From the NCBI GenBank assembly GCA_947307225.1, contig CAMZIL010000005.1, positions 1-64,000 of the forward strand: a stretch of 64,000 bases of DNA, in the 5' to 3' direction. Origin of the DNA: an uncultured Candidatus Saccharibacteria bacterium. Lineage in GTDB: Bacteria > Patescibacteriota > Saccharimonadia > Saccharimonadales > Saccharimonadaceae. The translations under genes and the position numbers were made by a program. The first letter of the stretch is position 1, and every line of letters starts with the position of its first letter. Below, one piece after another: positions 45,121 through 53,311 of this stretch. The notes under the pieces were generated by a model. The model was not told the origin of the DNA. It made no database searches and saw only the letters and a list, made by a program, of their open reading frames with translations.

Positions 45121-45387
45121 ATGATTACAAAAGATAACAAAGCCAAGGCTATTAAGAAGCTTGCCCGCAGCGACAAAGATGTCGGCTCTCCAGAGGTTCA
45201 GGTTGCTATTTTGACTGAGCGCATCAAGGAAGTTACCGAGCACGTCAAGGCAAACAAGCACGACTTTATGGCAAAGCGTGGCCTCATCCAGATGGTTGGC
45301 CAGCGCAAAAAGTTGCTCAAGTACCTCGAAAAGACTGATTTCGAAACTTACAAAGCAACTGTCGCCAAACTTGGTCTTCGCAAATAA
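45121..45387 (+). CDS. rpsO: 30S ribosomal protein S15
   Basis: 88 aa from ATG 45121 (MITKDNKAKAIKKLARSDKD). The track's TTG start would coincide with the -35 box. Typical S15: GSPEVQVAILTERIKEVTEH, KHDFMAKRGLIQMVGQRKKL, LKYLEKTDFETYKATVAKLG. Binds 16S rRNA. No classical regulatory leader is possible with such a short 5' end. Confidence 0.97.
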   Translation: MITKDNKAKAIKKLARSDKDVGSPEVQVAILTERIKEVTEHVKANKHDFMAKRGLIQMVGQRKKLLKYLEKTDFETYKATVAKLGLRK

Positions 45388-45391
45388 AAAG

Positions 45392-45424
45392 AACCAGCTC
45401 GCCTCATCGGAGAGCTGGTTTTTT
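45392..45424. terminator. Rho-independent terminator
   Basis: AACCAGCTC - N11 - GAGCTGGTT followed by TTTT; convergent with the orphan gene at 45442. Confidence 0.85.
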
Positions 45425-45441
45425 CGTGGAGAAATGTGCTT

Positions 45442-45987
45442 TTAACAGGTTGCAAGGGAATCGGCCAGACGCATTGAGACGTTATCGAGGTCTTTTGCTG
45501 ACGGGCTTAAGTCTGCGGTTTCTGCGATCTCTCGCAGGATGACCTGAACTTCCTTTACGGCGGCATCGAGTGCCGTGGACTTGTTGCTGTTACTGCAGCG
45601 ACTGTCGATTACGAAGTTCAAGAAGCTTTGTTCATCTTCGCGACTGACGAACAATGTGACAAACTGCCCGGGCTGTTTATCCTTCTTTGCCTTTTTGCGG
45701 AATCTTTTCCAGTAGGCGTCGATGATTGCCTGTTCTGTTTGGCGGGGCATAACCCCACTTACAACAAGGCGACGCGTGCAGCTATTACTGTCATCGTCGG
45801 CGATCAGCGAACATGGGAAGAGCTGCAGCCTCGTCGAATTACTCTTGGAATCGTATAGATACCTCATTGTAACCGGCATGTTCTGACGCGCCTCTTCGAA
45901 AAGTTCTGACGCCTTTTCTGCTGGGAAAACACCTCTGATGGCGATTTCCGTCCTTGTGCAAACTGCTAAATCCGTGAAAAAATCCAT
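45442..45987 (-). CDS. Orphan protein, unknown
   Basis: 181 aa, soluble, no signal peptide. Mixed alpha/beta with a basic centre (YWKRFRKKAKKDKQPGQFVT) and six cysteines spread through it. I recognise no domain. GAGGAGG Shine-Dalgarno and a perfect TTGACT-17-TATAAT promoter with a leader of about 70 nt. It shares a divergent promoter with pnp. AGA/AGG arginine codons are more frequent than in the housekeeping neighbours, in line with the other accessory genes here. Confidence 0.75.
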   Translation of the reverse strand: MDFFTDLAVCTRTEIAIRGVFPAEKASELFEEARQNMPVTMRYLYDSKSNSTRLQLFPCSLIADDDSNSCTRRLVVSGVMPRQTEQAIIDAYWKRFRKKAKKDKQPGQFVTLFVSREDEQSFLNFVIDSRCSNSNKSTALDAAVKEVQVILREIAETADLSPSAKDLDNVSMRLADSLATC

Positions 45988-46062
45988 TATTCTACCTCCT
46001 CTAGAATTTTGGTCGCTTACCTCTTATAAAACAAAAAAGTCCCATAAGTAGGCACATTTCTA

Positions 46063-46104
46063 ATTATAGCACAAACAGTATAAAAAGTCAATGTGTGATA
46101 TAAT
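46063..46104. promoter_or_regulatory. 42-bp bidirectional promoter (orphan gene / pnp)
   Basis: Minus: TTGACT (46091-46086), 17 nt, TATAAT (46068-46063). Plus: GTGATATAAT, -10 at 46099-46104, 7 nt beyond the minus -35. Confidence 0.8.
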
Positions 46105-46121
46105 AGAGGCAGCAAATAATA

Positions 46122-46191
46122 TATCGAGAAAATGATAGATATTTTCTCGCAAATATTGCGATAGAATACTTATTATTTTCTCGAGGAAAGG
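46122..46191 (+). promoter_or_regulatory. pnp leader with alternative hairpins
   Basis: CGAGAAAAT (46125-46133) can pair with ATTTTCTCG (46141-46149) as a tight 9-bp hairpin. It can instead pair with ATTATTTTCTCGA (46172-46184), which runs into the GAGGAAAGG ribosome site. Two mutually exclusive folds, one next to the start region, suggest leader-based control. E. coli pnp is autoregulated through its leader hairpin. Confidence 0.6.
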
Positions 46192-46200
46192 CAGTTTTTG

Positions 46201-48384
46201 ATGGACATCATCAACCCAAGCGGCAAGAAAACCTTCAAGCTTGAGACGGATTTTTGTGGTCGCAAGCTCGGTCTCGAAGTAAACCGTGTCGGTTTTCGTA
46301 CCACTTCATCAGTATTAGTCACTTATGGCGACACCGTCGTGCTCGGTTCCGTCGTAGTTGGCACCAAGCCAGTCGTTCAGGATTTCTTCCCACTTTCGAT
46401 TGACTACGAAGAAAAGTACTACGCTTCCGGCAAAATCAGCAGCAGCAAGTTTATTAAGCGTGAAGGCAAGCCTTCCGATAACGCAGTCCTCGTTGGCCGT
46501 CTTATCGATCGCCCAATTCGTCCGCTCTTCCCGAAGGGCTATCGCCAGGAAATCCAGGTTGTTACGACCGTTCTTTCCATGGATCCAAACTTCCGCCCAG
46601 ACGTTATTGCCATGATCGCCGCATCGAGCGCTTTGATGCTTGCTGGCGTTCCATTTGATGGCCCAATCGCAGGTCTCCGCATCGGTCGCGTCAACGGTGA
46701 GTACAAGGCATTCTTGACTCCAGAAGAACGTGAAGCTTCCGATCTTGACCTCGTCGTTGCTGGCAAAGATTCCGGCATCACCATGGTTGAAGCTGGCGCA
46801 AATGAAGTCCCAGAAGACGTCATCGTCGGCGGTCTTGAATGGGGTCTAAAGATGATTCAGCCTGCTATCGCGCTTCAGAACGAGCTCCGCGAGAAGGTTG
46901 GCGTTGAGGAGAAAGAATACACCCTCATTCTTCCTAGCGAAGAAGCCCAGGCGAAGGTTGATAAGTGGATGGAAGGCAAACTCGGCCCAGAACTCCGCAC
47001 TCAGAACACTGTCGAGCGCAATAACCTTATCGATGAAATCCGCTGGGCAATGCACGATGAATTCTCTCAGGAGATCACCGACGAAGAAGCTGGCATCACC
47101 GATAAGATGACTGATGAAGAAAAGACCAATGCTCGCACGCATTACTACGATGAGCATTTCCGCGCAGAATATAATGATGCATTCGAGCTCGCCGTAAAAC
47201 ATGATGTTCGCAAGCATATCATCGAAGAAGGTGTTCGCCCAGATGGCCGCAAGCTCGACGAGGTCCGCCCACTCAGCTCTCAGGTCGGCATTTTGCCACG
47301 CTGCCACGGCTCCAGCCTCTTTACTCGTGGTGTTACTCAGGCTATGAACATCGTCACTTTGGCTCCACTCAGCTACGCTCAGCTCGTAGATACGATGGAA
47401 GTCACCGATGGCACTCGTCGCTATATGCATCACTACAATGCACCTGGTTATACGGTTGGTGAGATTTCTCGCCTTGGTAGCCCGGGTCGTCGCGAAGTTG
47501 GCCACGGCTATCTCGCAGAGCGCGCGCTCATGCCAGTTCTTCCTAGCGAAGAAGAATTCCCATATGCAATCCGCAGCGTCACCGAGATTATGTCTCAGAA
47601 CGGTTCGACTTCTATGGCTGCAACTTGTAGCTCCTGTCTCGCTCTTATGGATGCTGGTGTCCCACTCAAGCGCCCAGTTTCCGGCGTTGCTATGGGTCTC
47701 ATGATGGACGGCGACAAGCCGTACGTCCTTACTGACCTTATGGATGCTGAGGACTTTGCTGGCGATATGGACTTCAAGGTCACCGGTACTACCGAAGGTG
47801 TCACCGCACTTCAGATGGATATGAAGGTTCATGGTCTCCCAGTCGAAGTTTTGAAGCAGGCAATTGCTCAGGCACACGAAGGCCGCATGTTTATCTTGAA
47901 TCACATGCTTAGCGTTCTCGCTGGCCCACGCGACCATCTCAGCCCATACGCTCCACAGATTGAAAAACTCATGGTCAATCCAGACAAAATCGGTACGATT
48001 ATCGGTAAGGGCGGTGAGACCATCAACAAGATTACTTCCGAAACCGGCGCAGAGGTCAATATCGAAGAGAATGGCCTCGTTACGGTTGCTGCAACTGATG
48101 CCGAAAAGATCAAGAAAGCTATGGACTGGATTAAGTCTCTCGTTGAGGAGCCAGAACCAGGCAAGATTTATACTGGTAAAGTTGTCTCGATCAAGGACTT
48201 TGGCGCATTCGTTAATATTCTCCCAGGTATCGACGGTATGCTTCACATCTCCCAGATCTCTGATCATCGCCTCGAAAAGGTTACTGACGCTCTCCAGGTC
48301 GGCGACGAAATCAAGGTTCGCCTTGACGCAATCGACGATAAGGGCCGTCTCAGCCTCTCGATGAAGAACGTCGATCAGAAATAA
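46201..48384 (+). CDS. pnp: Polyribonucleotide nucleotidyltransferase
   Basis: 727 aa from ATG 46201, set by GAGGAAAGG 9 nt upstream. Two RNase PH cores (PVVQDFFPLSIDYEEKYYAS, GRLIDRPIRPLFPKG; VRPDGRKLDEVRPL, GSSLFTRGVTQAM, GDMDFKVTGTTEGVTALQMD), then a KH domain (IGTIIGKGGETINKIT) and an S1 domain (GKVVSIKDFGAFVNILPG, RLSLSMK). Full length. Phosphorolytic 3'-5' mRNA decay. It has a long structured leader, unlike most first genes in this window. Confidence 0.97.
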   Translation: MDIINPSGKKTFKLETDFCGRKLGLEVNRVGFRTTSSVLVTYGDTVVLGSVVVGTKPVVQDFFPLSIDYEEKYYASGKISSSKFIKREGKPSDNAVLVGRLIDRPIRPLFPKGYRQEIQVVTTVLSMDPNFRPDVIAMIAASSALMLAGVPFDGPIAGLRIGRVNGEYKAFLTPEEREASDLDLVVAGKDSGITMVEAGANEVPEDVIVGGLEWGLKMIQPAIALQNELREKVGVEEKEYTLILPSEEAQAKVDKWMEGKLGPELRTQNTVERNNLIDEIRWAMHDEFSQEITDEEAGITDKMTDEEKTNARTHYYDEHFRAEYNDAFELAVKHDVRKHIIEEGVRPDGRKLDEVRPLSSQVGILPRCHGSSLFTRGVTQAMNIVTLAPLSYAQLVDTMEVTDGTRRYMHHYNAPGYTVGEISRLGSPGRREVGHGYLAERALMPVLPSEEEFPYAIRSVTEIMSQNGSTSMAATCSSCLALMDAGVPLKRPVSGVAMGLMMDGDKPYVLTDLMDAEDFAGDMDFKVTGTTEGVTALQMDMKVHGLPVEVLKQAIAQAHEGRMFILNHMLSVLAGPRDHLSPYAPQIEKLMVNPDKIGTIIGKGGETINKITSETGAEVNIEENGLVTVAATDAEKIKKAMDWIKSLVEEPEPGKIYTGKVVSIKDFGAFVNILPGIDGMLHISQISDHRLEKVTDALQVGDEIKVRLDAIDDKGRLSLSMKNVDQK

Positions 48385-48398
48385 CAGCATAAGCATTT

Positions 48399-48438
48399 AA
48401 AATATCTAGAATAATATTGTATTGTTCTAGATATTTTT
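48399..48438 (+). terminator. Rho-independent terminator of pnp
   Basis: AATATCTAGAA - N13 - TTCTAGATATTTTT, 11-bp stem, 15 nt after the pnp stop. Confidence 0.85.
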
Positions 48439-48483
48439 GTGATATGATTACATTAAATATAACTTAAAGGAGAATAGTTATCT

Positions 48484-49185
48484 ATGGCTACTAATGCAGT
48501 AGTTGATCCAATCAAAATGCCTAAGATGAAAGTAGACAACAAATTCATCGCAGGCGTCAATGCAGCATGTACCTCTCTAGCCGTTTTCTTTGGCTGGATG
48601 GCGATCTTTGCTGGCATCGCAAGCTTTACTAAAGAAGGCTGGATTGTCGGCCTCCCACTAGTTGACACCATTTTTGGTGCAAACTTCGGTGGCTTCTATG
48701 AAGGTAGCGTTAGTATTGCCTTCCTAGCAACCAGTATCCTTTCACTAGTCTTCGCTCTTATCGGCCTCATTGCGGCTCGCAAGATCACCGATATTGATGC
48801 AATGAAGAGCTCCTGGAAGTGCACCCGCAACGTCTTCGTTGCTATCGCTGGCATCGAAGTTCTAAAGATGGTTATCCTTGCTATCTACGCTCTCGCTGGT
48901 ATTGGCGAAAAAGCTGGGGTAAAGCAGGGTTATCTCTGGCTTAACGGCTTCCTATCCAACACGCTTGCGGCTATCGGTGCATGCGCAGTAGCATACATTG
49001 CTCACATGATTGCACAGGGCAAGACCCAGGTTCTCAGCATCATGCGCTTCGTCGCTCTTGGTGTTGCTGGTGCTGCTTTCGTTATCGCTCTTATCTCGAC
49101 CTTTGTTAACTTCTACAGCGGTTGTGCAAAGGACGATTACAAGTGCCTTTACGAAGAGGCAAAAGCCAAACTCAAAAAAGACTAA
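48484..49185 (+). CDS. Polytopic membrane protein, unknown
   Basis: 233 aa. Cytoplasmic N-terminus (1-20) and about five membrane helices (23-48, 70-98, 115-140, 155-175, 187-210), ending in a soluble SGCAKDDYKCLYEEAKAKLKK tail with two Cys that could bridge outside. AAAGGAGA Shine-Dalgarno; -10 TATGAT about 40 nt upstream. The pnp terminator lies inside or beside its promoter. No family recognised. Confidence 0.75.
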   Translation: MATNAVVDPIKMPKMKVDNKFIAGVNAACTSLAVFFGWMAIFAGIASFTKEGWIVGLPLVDTIFGANFGGFYEGSVSIAFLATSILSLVFALIGLIAARKITDIDAMKSSWKCTRNVFVAIAGIEVLKMVILAIYALAGIGEKAGVKQGYLWLNGFLSNTLAAIGACAVAYIAHMIAQGKTQVLSIMRFVALGVAGAAFVIALISTFVNFYSGCAKDDYKCLYEEAKAKLKKD

Positions 49186-49198
49186 CTAAATAGTTAAC

Positions 49199-49230
49199 AA
49201 AAAAGAGAAGCGCATATGCTTCTCTTTTTT
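49199..49230 (+). terminator. Rho-independent terminator
   Basis: AAAAAAGAGAAGC - GCATAT - GCTTCTCTTTTTT. Confidence 0.9.
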
Positions 49231-49249
49231 ATGCTATAATTTAAGGTAT

Positions 49250-51469
49250 ATGGCACAGAAAAAGCGAGGTAGAAAGCGCAAGTCCACTAAAGAAGAAGTT
49301 CCAAAACATGAACTTCCTGGTGGTTTTTGGCGCCAAGCGTTGGCAATTCTTTTCTTAGTATTTGCAGTAACTTTTGTAGCAATGTGGTTTGGCGCTGGCC
49401 AAAACGCAGTCTTTTTGCAGTGGCTAAAGGACGCCTGTGATCACGTATTTGGTTATACGACTTATCTATTTCCGTTGATCTTTATCTACATCGCCGTCAT
49501 GATTTTCCGCGCGCCGGGCAACCGCGTTGATGCGAGTGTCTGGATTGCGTCTGGCTTGATGATTTTCTGGTTCTGCGGCATCTTTGGTGTCGGCAGCTAC
49601 AATACGCCGAACTCTACGGGCGGTGTTATCGGCGACTATATGAACTCGTTTGCTGTAAAGAACCTCGGTAGCGGCGTTTCGATCATGATTTATATCGTTC
49701 TTATTCTGATCACTGCGCTATTTATGTACGCCGAGACTCCACTCGCGCTCTTCCGCAAGATTGCCTCGATTTTCAAGACGAGCAAGGATGGCGAAGATGC
49801 CGAGAATGCTCGCGTCATGCGCAAGATCAAGGAAAAGGCCGACAAAGAAGAGCCTAGCGAACTAAAGATTGTCGCTAATGTCCCGACGGTCGATCATAAG
49901 AACGATCGCGAAGAGCCTCCACTTAAAAAGAAGGGGATGGAAGAAGTCAAAGTTAGCGAAGAACCAATGGCGCTCGTTGCAGTTTCTGATCCAAACTGGA
50001 AGATGCCACCAATGGATTTGCTTAACAAAAAGACTACGCCGGCTGACCCAGGCGATACCGAAGCAAATGCTCGTATTATTCGCGAAACGCTCGCGCAGTT
50101 TGACATCGATGTGACGGTTGAGGGTGCAAATCTTGGCCCACGCATTACGCAATATACACTTCTTCCTCCTGCTGGCGTCCGCGTCAACAAACTTCTCGCG
50201 TATGACAAAAACCTCGCAATGGCACTTGCCGCGGATAAGATTCGTATTGAGGCACCAATTCCACGCACGAATATGGTTGGCGTCGAGGTACCGAATATTA
50301 CCCCAGCCAGCGTTGGCCTACACGAGCTTCTACGTTCCGCTGAATGGCGCAAGATTATTCAGGACAAGCCGCTTGCATTTACGGTAGGTAAGGATATTGC
50401 TGGCCAGGTCGTCGTTGGCGATCTCGCAAAGATGCCTCACCTCCTCATTGCAGGTACTACCGGTTCTGGTAAGTCCGTCATGACGAACGTTCTCATTAAC
50501 TCGTTGCTTTACCATAACTCTCCAAGCGACCTAAAGCTTATCATTGTCGATCCAAAGCAGGTCGAAATGGCGGCGTATGAAGATATTCCGCACTTGCTCG
50601 CGCCGGTTATTAATAGTACCGACAAGGCACTTAGCGCAATGAAGTGGGCAGTGGGCGAAATGGAAAAGCGCTACACCTTGATGAGCAAAGAGCGCGTCAA
50701 GAACATTATCGACTACAACGCAAAGATGGCCGAACAGGGCGGTACCGTCTTGATCGAAGACGAAGATGGCAATCCGCAGGAACATAACCAGGGCAAGATG
50801 CCGTATATTGTTGTTATCGTCGACGAGATGGCGGACCTTATGATGACCGCCGGCAAAGAGCTCGAGATGCTTATTGTCCGTATCGCACAAAAAGGCCGTG
50901 CAGCGGGTATTCACCTCGTCCTTGCAACCCAGCGTCCAGAAGTTAAGGTTGTTACTGGTCTTATCAAGGCCAACATTCCGGGCCGCATCGCCTTCGCAGT
51001 GAATAACGGTGTCGACTCGCGCGTTATGTTGGACTCAATGGGCGCAGAAAAGCTTCTTGGTTCTGGTGATATGCTATTCCTTACGACCGAAATGATGGGT
51101 AAGCCTCGCCGCGTTCAGGGTGCCTTTGTTAGCGATAAAGAAATTGGCAAGATTGCAGACTTCCTCCGTCAGCAAGCTCCGCCACAATATAACGAAGAAG
51201 TCACTTCCCAGACGGTCTCCATGCCAGGTATGCCAGGCATGGGCGGTTCCGGTGAAGGTGGTGGCGATATTGAGCGCCAGGCGGCAGAGATTGCTATTCG
51301 TGCCGGTAGGCTTTCGACTTCGCTCTTGCAGCGCCAGCTCCATATTGGTTACGGCCGTGCAGCCTCGATTATCGATGAACTTGAAGCTAAGGGCGTAGTT
51401 GGCCCAGCGACTGGCGGCAACAAGCCACGCGACGTCTTGATCACTTCCATCGACGAATACCCAGGATAG
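49250..51469 (+). CDS. ftsK: DNA translocase FtsK/SpoIIIE
   Basis: 739 aa. Basic N-terminus, four membrane helices (about 27-48, 65-88, 96-118, 140-162), linker, then the motor. The alpha/beta parts hold ITQYTLLPPAGVRVNKLLA, Walker A IAGTTGSGKSVMTN (about 402) and Walker B YIVVIVDEMADLMM. RAAGIHLVLATQRPEV and GRIAFAVNNGVDSRVMLD follow. The C-terminal gamma winged helix (RAGRLSTSLLQRQLHIGYGR) normally reads KOPS sites. TATAAT ends 9 nt before the ATG. Segregates chromosome ends at division. Confidence 0.97.
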   Translation: MAQKKRGRKRKSTKEEVPKHELPGGFWRQALAILFLVFAVTFVAMWFGAGQNAVFLQWLKDACDHVFGYTTYLFPLIFIYIAVMIFRAPGNRVDASVWIASGLMIFWFCGIFGVGSYNTPNSTGGVIGDYMNSFAVKNLGSGVSIMIYIVLILITALFMYAETPLALFRKIASIFKTSKDGEDAENARVMRKIKEKADKEEPSELKIVANVPTVDHKNDREEPPLKKKGMEEVKVSEEPMALVAVSDPNWKMPPMDLLNKKTTPADPGDTEANARIIRETLAQFDIDVTVEGANLGPRITQYTLLPPAGVRVNKLLAYDKNLAMALAADKIRIEAPIPRTNMVGVEVPNITPASVGLHELLRSAEWRKIIQDKPLAFTVGKDIAGQVVVGDLAKMPHLLIAGTTGSGKSVMTNVLINSLLYHNSPSDLKLIIVDPKQVEMAAYEDIPHLLAPVINSTDKALSAMKWAVGEMEKRYTLMSKERVKNIIDYNAKMAEQGGTVLIEDEDGNPQEHNQGKMPYIVVIVDEMADLMMTAGKELEMLIVRIAQKGRAAGIHLVLATQRPEVKVVTGLIKANIPGRIAFAVNNGVDSRVMLDSMGAEKLLGSGDMLFLTTEMMGKPRRVQGAFVSDKEIGKIADFLRQQAPPQYNEEVTSQTVSMPGMPGMGGSGEGGGDIERQAAEIAIRAGRLSTSLLQRQLHIGYGRAASIIDELEAKGVVGPATGGNKPRDVLITSIDEYPG

Positions 51470-51486
51470 TATGCTATACTATCTTT

Positions 51487-52728
51487 ATGAAACTTAGTCA
51501 AACATTTGCGAAAACTACCAAGACTGCTCCTGCCGATGAGATGAGCGAGAGCGCAAAACTTTTGATTCGCGCTGGTTATATCTACAAAGAGATGGCCGGT
51601 GTCTATGATTACTTACCGCTTGGTATGCGTACGCTTGATAACATTATGCAGGTTATCCGCGAGGAAATGGACGCTATTGGCGGCCAGGAACTAAAGATGA
51701 CCGCACTGCAGCCGCGCGACGCCTGGGAGGCTAGTGGCCGCTGGAGCGATGATGTTATGGATGTTTGGTTTAAGACGAAGCTAAATGCTGGCGGCGAACT
51801 CGGCCTTGGCTGTACACACGAAGAGCCGCTTACTCGCCTAATGAAGTCGTATATTTCTAGCTATAAGGATTTGCCGGTTTATGCATATCAGTTCCAGACG
51901 AAGTTCCGCAATGAGCTTCGCGCAAAGTCTGGCATTATGCGTACGCGCGAATTCATGATGAAGGACCTTTATAGCTTTAGCAAAAACCGCGAAGAGCACG
52001 AAGCGTTCTATGAAAAGTGCGCGGAAAGCTACAAAAAGATCTTTAACCGTCTCGGTATTGGCAATGATACCTTCCGTACTTTCGCAAGTGGTGGTGCGTT
52101 TAGTAAGTATTCTGACGAATTTCAGACTCTCTGTGAGGTCGGCGAGGATATTATCTATCTCGATCGCGAAAAAGGTATCGCCGTTAACGAAGAAGTATAT
52201 AACGATGAGGTCCTCGCAGATCTCGGTCTAGACAAGTCGAAGCTCGAGCAGTGTAAAGCAGCTGAAGTTGGCAATATCTTTACTCTTGGTTATCGCTTTA
52301 CGGACGCACTTGACCTCTGCTATAACGACGAAAATGGTCAGCGTCAGAAAGTCTTCATGGGCAGCTATGGCATTGGGCCAAGCCGCGTCATGGGCGTTAT
52401 CGCCGAGAAGCTCAGCGATGATAAAGGTCTCGTCTGGCCAGAAGAAATTGCACCGTACAAGTATTACGTCGTTGCAATTGGCGATAAGGCAGCCGAAATC
52501 GCAGAAGACCTACATAATAAAGCACCTGAACAGATTATTCTCGATGATAGAAAAAATGCGCGCAATGGCGAAAAGTTTGCGGATGCAGATTTACTCGGCA
52601 TTCCATACCGCATCGTCATTAGCGACAAGACTTTAGCAGAAGATAAAGTCGAAATCAAAAAGCGCACCGAATCAGAAACAAAACTCTTGCCTTTGTCAGA
52701 TTTTATTGCTAAACTAGTGCAGAAGTAA
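51487..52728 (+). CDS. proS: Prolyl-tRNA synthetase, short form without editing domain
   Basis: 413 aa class II synthetase. Motif 1 region VYDYLPLGMRTLDNIMQVI, TRP-type loop KMTALQPRDAWEASGRW, motif 2 TKFRNELRAKSGIMRTREFM, then directly motif 3 MGSYGIGPSRVMGV and the anticodon domain (YVVAIGDKAAEIAEDL; ILDDRKNARNGEKFADADL). The about 180-residue INS editing domain of the E. coli enzyme is missing, as in mitochondrial-type ProRS, so Ala-tRNA-Pro may need editing in trans. The -10 TATACT ends 6 nt before the ATG: leaderless. Confidence 0.95.
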   Translation: MKLSQTFAKTTKTAPADEMSESAKLLIRAGYIYKEMAGVYDYLPLGMRTLDNIMQVIREEMDAIGGQELKMTALQPRDAWEASGRWSDDVMDVWFKTKLNAGGELGLGCTHEEPLTRLMKSYISSYKDLPVYAYQFQTKFRNELRAKSGIMRTREFMMKDLYSFSKNREEHEAFYEKCAESYKKIFNRLGIGNDTFRTFASGGAFSKYSDEFQTLCEVGEDIIYLDREKGIAVNEEVYNDEVLADLGLDKSKLEQCKAAEVGNIFTLGYRFTDALDLCYNDENGQRQKVFMGSYGIGPSRVMGVIAEKLSDDKGLVWPEEIAPYKYYVVAIGDKAAEIAEDLHNKAPEQIILDDRKNARNGEKFADADLLGIPYRIVISDKTLAEDKVEIKKRTESETKLLPLSDFIAKLVQK

Positions 52729-52772
52729 CAGTAAATTTTCCTAAATTTCTGGGGTACAGGGAGGATATTTTT

Positions 52773-53219
52773 ATGGCAAAGACAGTTGATATTACCGCTG
52801 CCGGTCGCGCAGAACTAGAGAAAGAGCTCGAAGAACTTAAAGCTCGTCGTCCTGAGATTGCAGAGAAAATCGCAACCGCTCGCTCATACGGCGATCTTAG
52901 CGAAAACGAAGATTATTCTGCAGCTCGTGGTGAGCAAAAGGTCATTGAGGGCCGTATTCTTGAAATCGAAGATATCCTTCTACACGCAAAGATTATTAAA
53001 TCTGCAAAAAGGGAAAAGGTTGCTATGGGTTCGACCGTCACGCTCGAATCTGATGGCAAAAAGAACACTTATACGCTCGTTGGCGCCGTTGAGGCTAACC
53101 CACTTGAGGGTAAGATCAGCAACGAATCGCCAATCGGTGTAGCAATTTTTGGGAAAAAAGTTGGTGAGGAAGTAAAGCTTCCAAACGGAAAGATTTTCAA
53201 AGTTTCCGAGATTAACTAA
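52773..53219 (+). CDS. greA: Transcription elongation factor GreA
   Basis: 148 aa. N-terminal coiled coil with ELKARRPEIAEKIATARSYG and the acidic tip DLSENEDYSAARGEQ, which stimulates RNA cleavage by stalled polymerase. The C-terminal FKBP-like domain has NPLEGKISNESPIGVAIFGK. GGGAGGA Shine-Dalgarno. 44 nt after proS, perhaps co-transcribed. Confidence 0.97.
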   Translation: MAKTVDITAAGRAELEKELEELKARRPEIAEKIATARSYGDLSENEDYSAARGEQKVIEGRILEIEDILLHAKIIKSAKREKVAMGSTVTLESDGKKNTYTLVGAVEANPLEGKISNESPIGVAIFGKKVGEEVKLPNGKIFKVSEIN

Positions 53220-53248
53220 AGCAACTCATCAAAGTTTAATTAACAGAG

Positions 53249-53278
53249 ATACGCTAACATAAAAATTAGCGTATTTTT
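53249..53278 (+). terminator. Rho-independent terminator
   Basis: ATACGCTAA - CATAAAAA - TTAGCGTATTTTT after greA. Confidence 0.9.
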
Positions 53279-53311
53279 GTGCAATAATAAAAAATAAGAG
53301 AGGTGGATTTT

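Noticed and set aside
46846-48396. 516-aa minus-strand ORF opposite pnp
   Set aside because: Antisense shadow of a strongly coding gene; composition rich in residues expected from reverse reading, no ribosome site, no domain.
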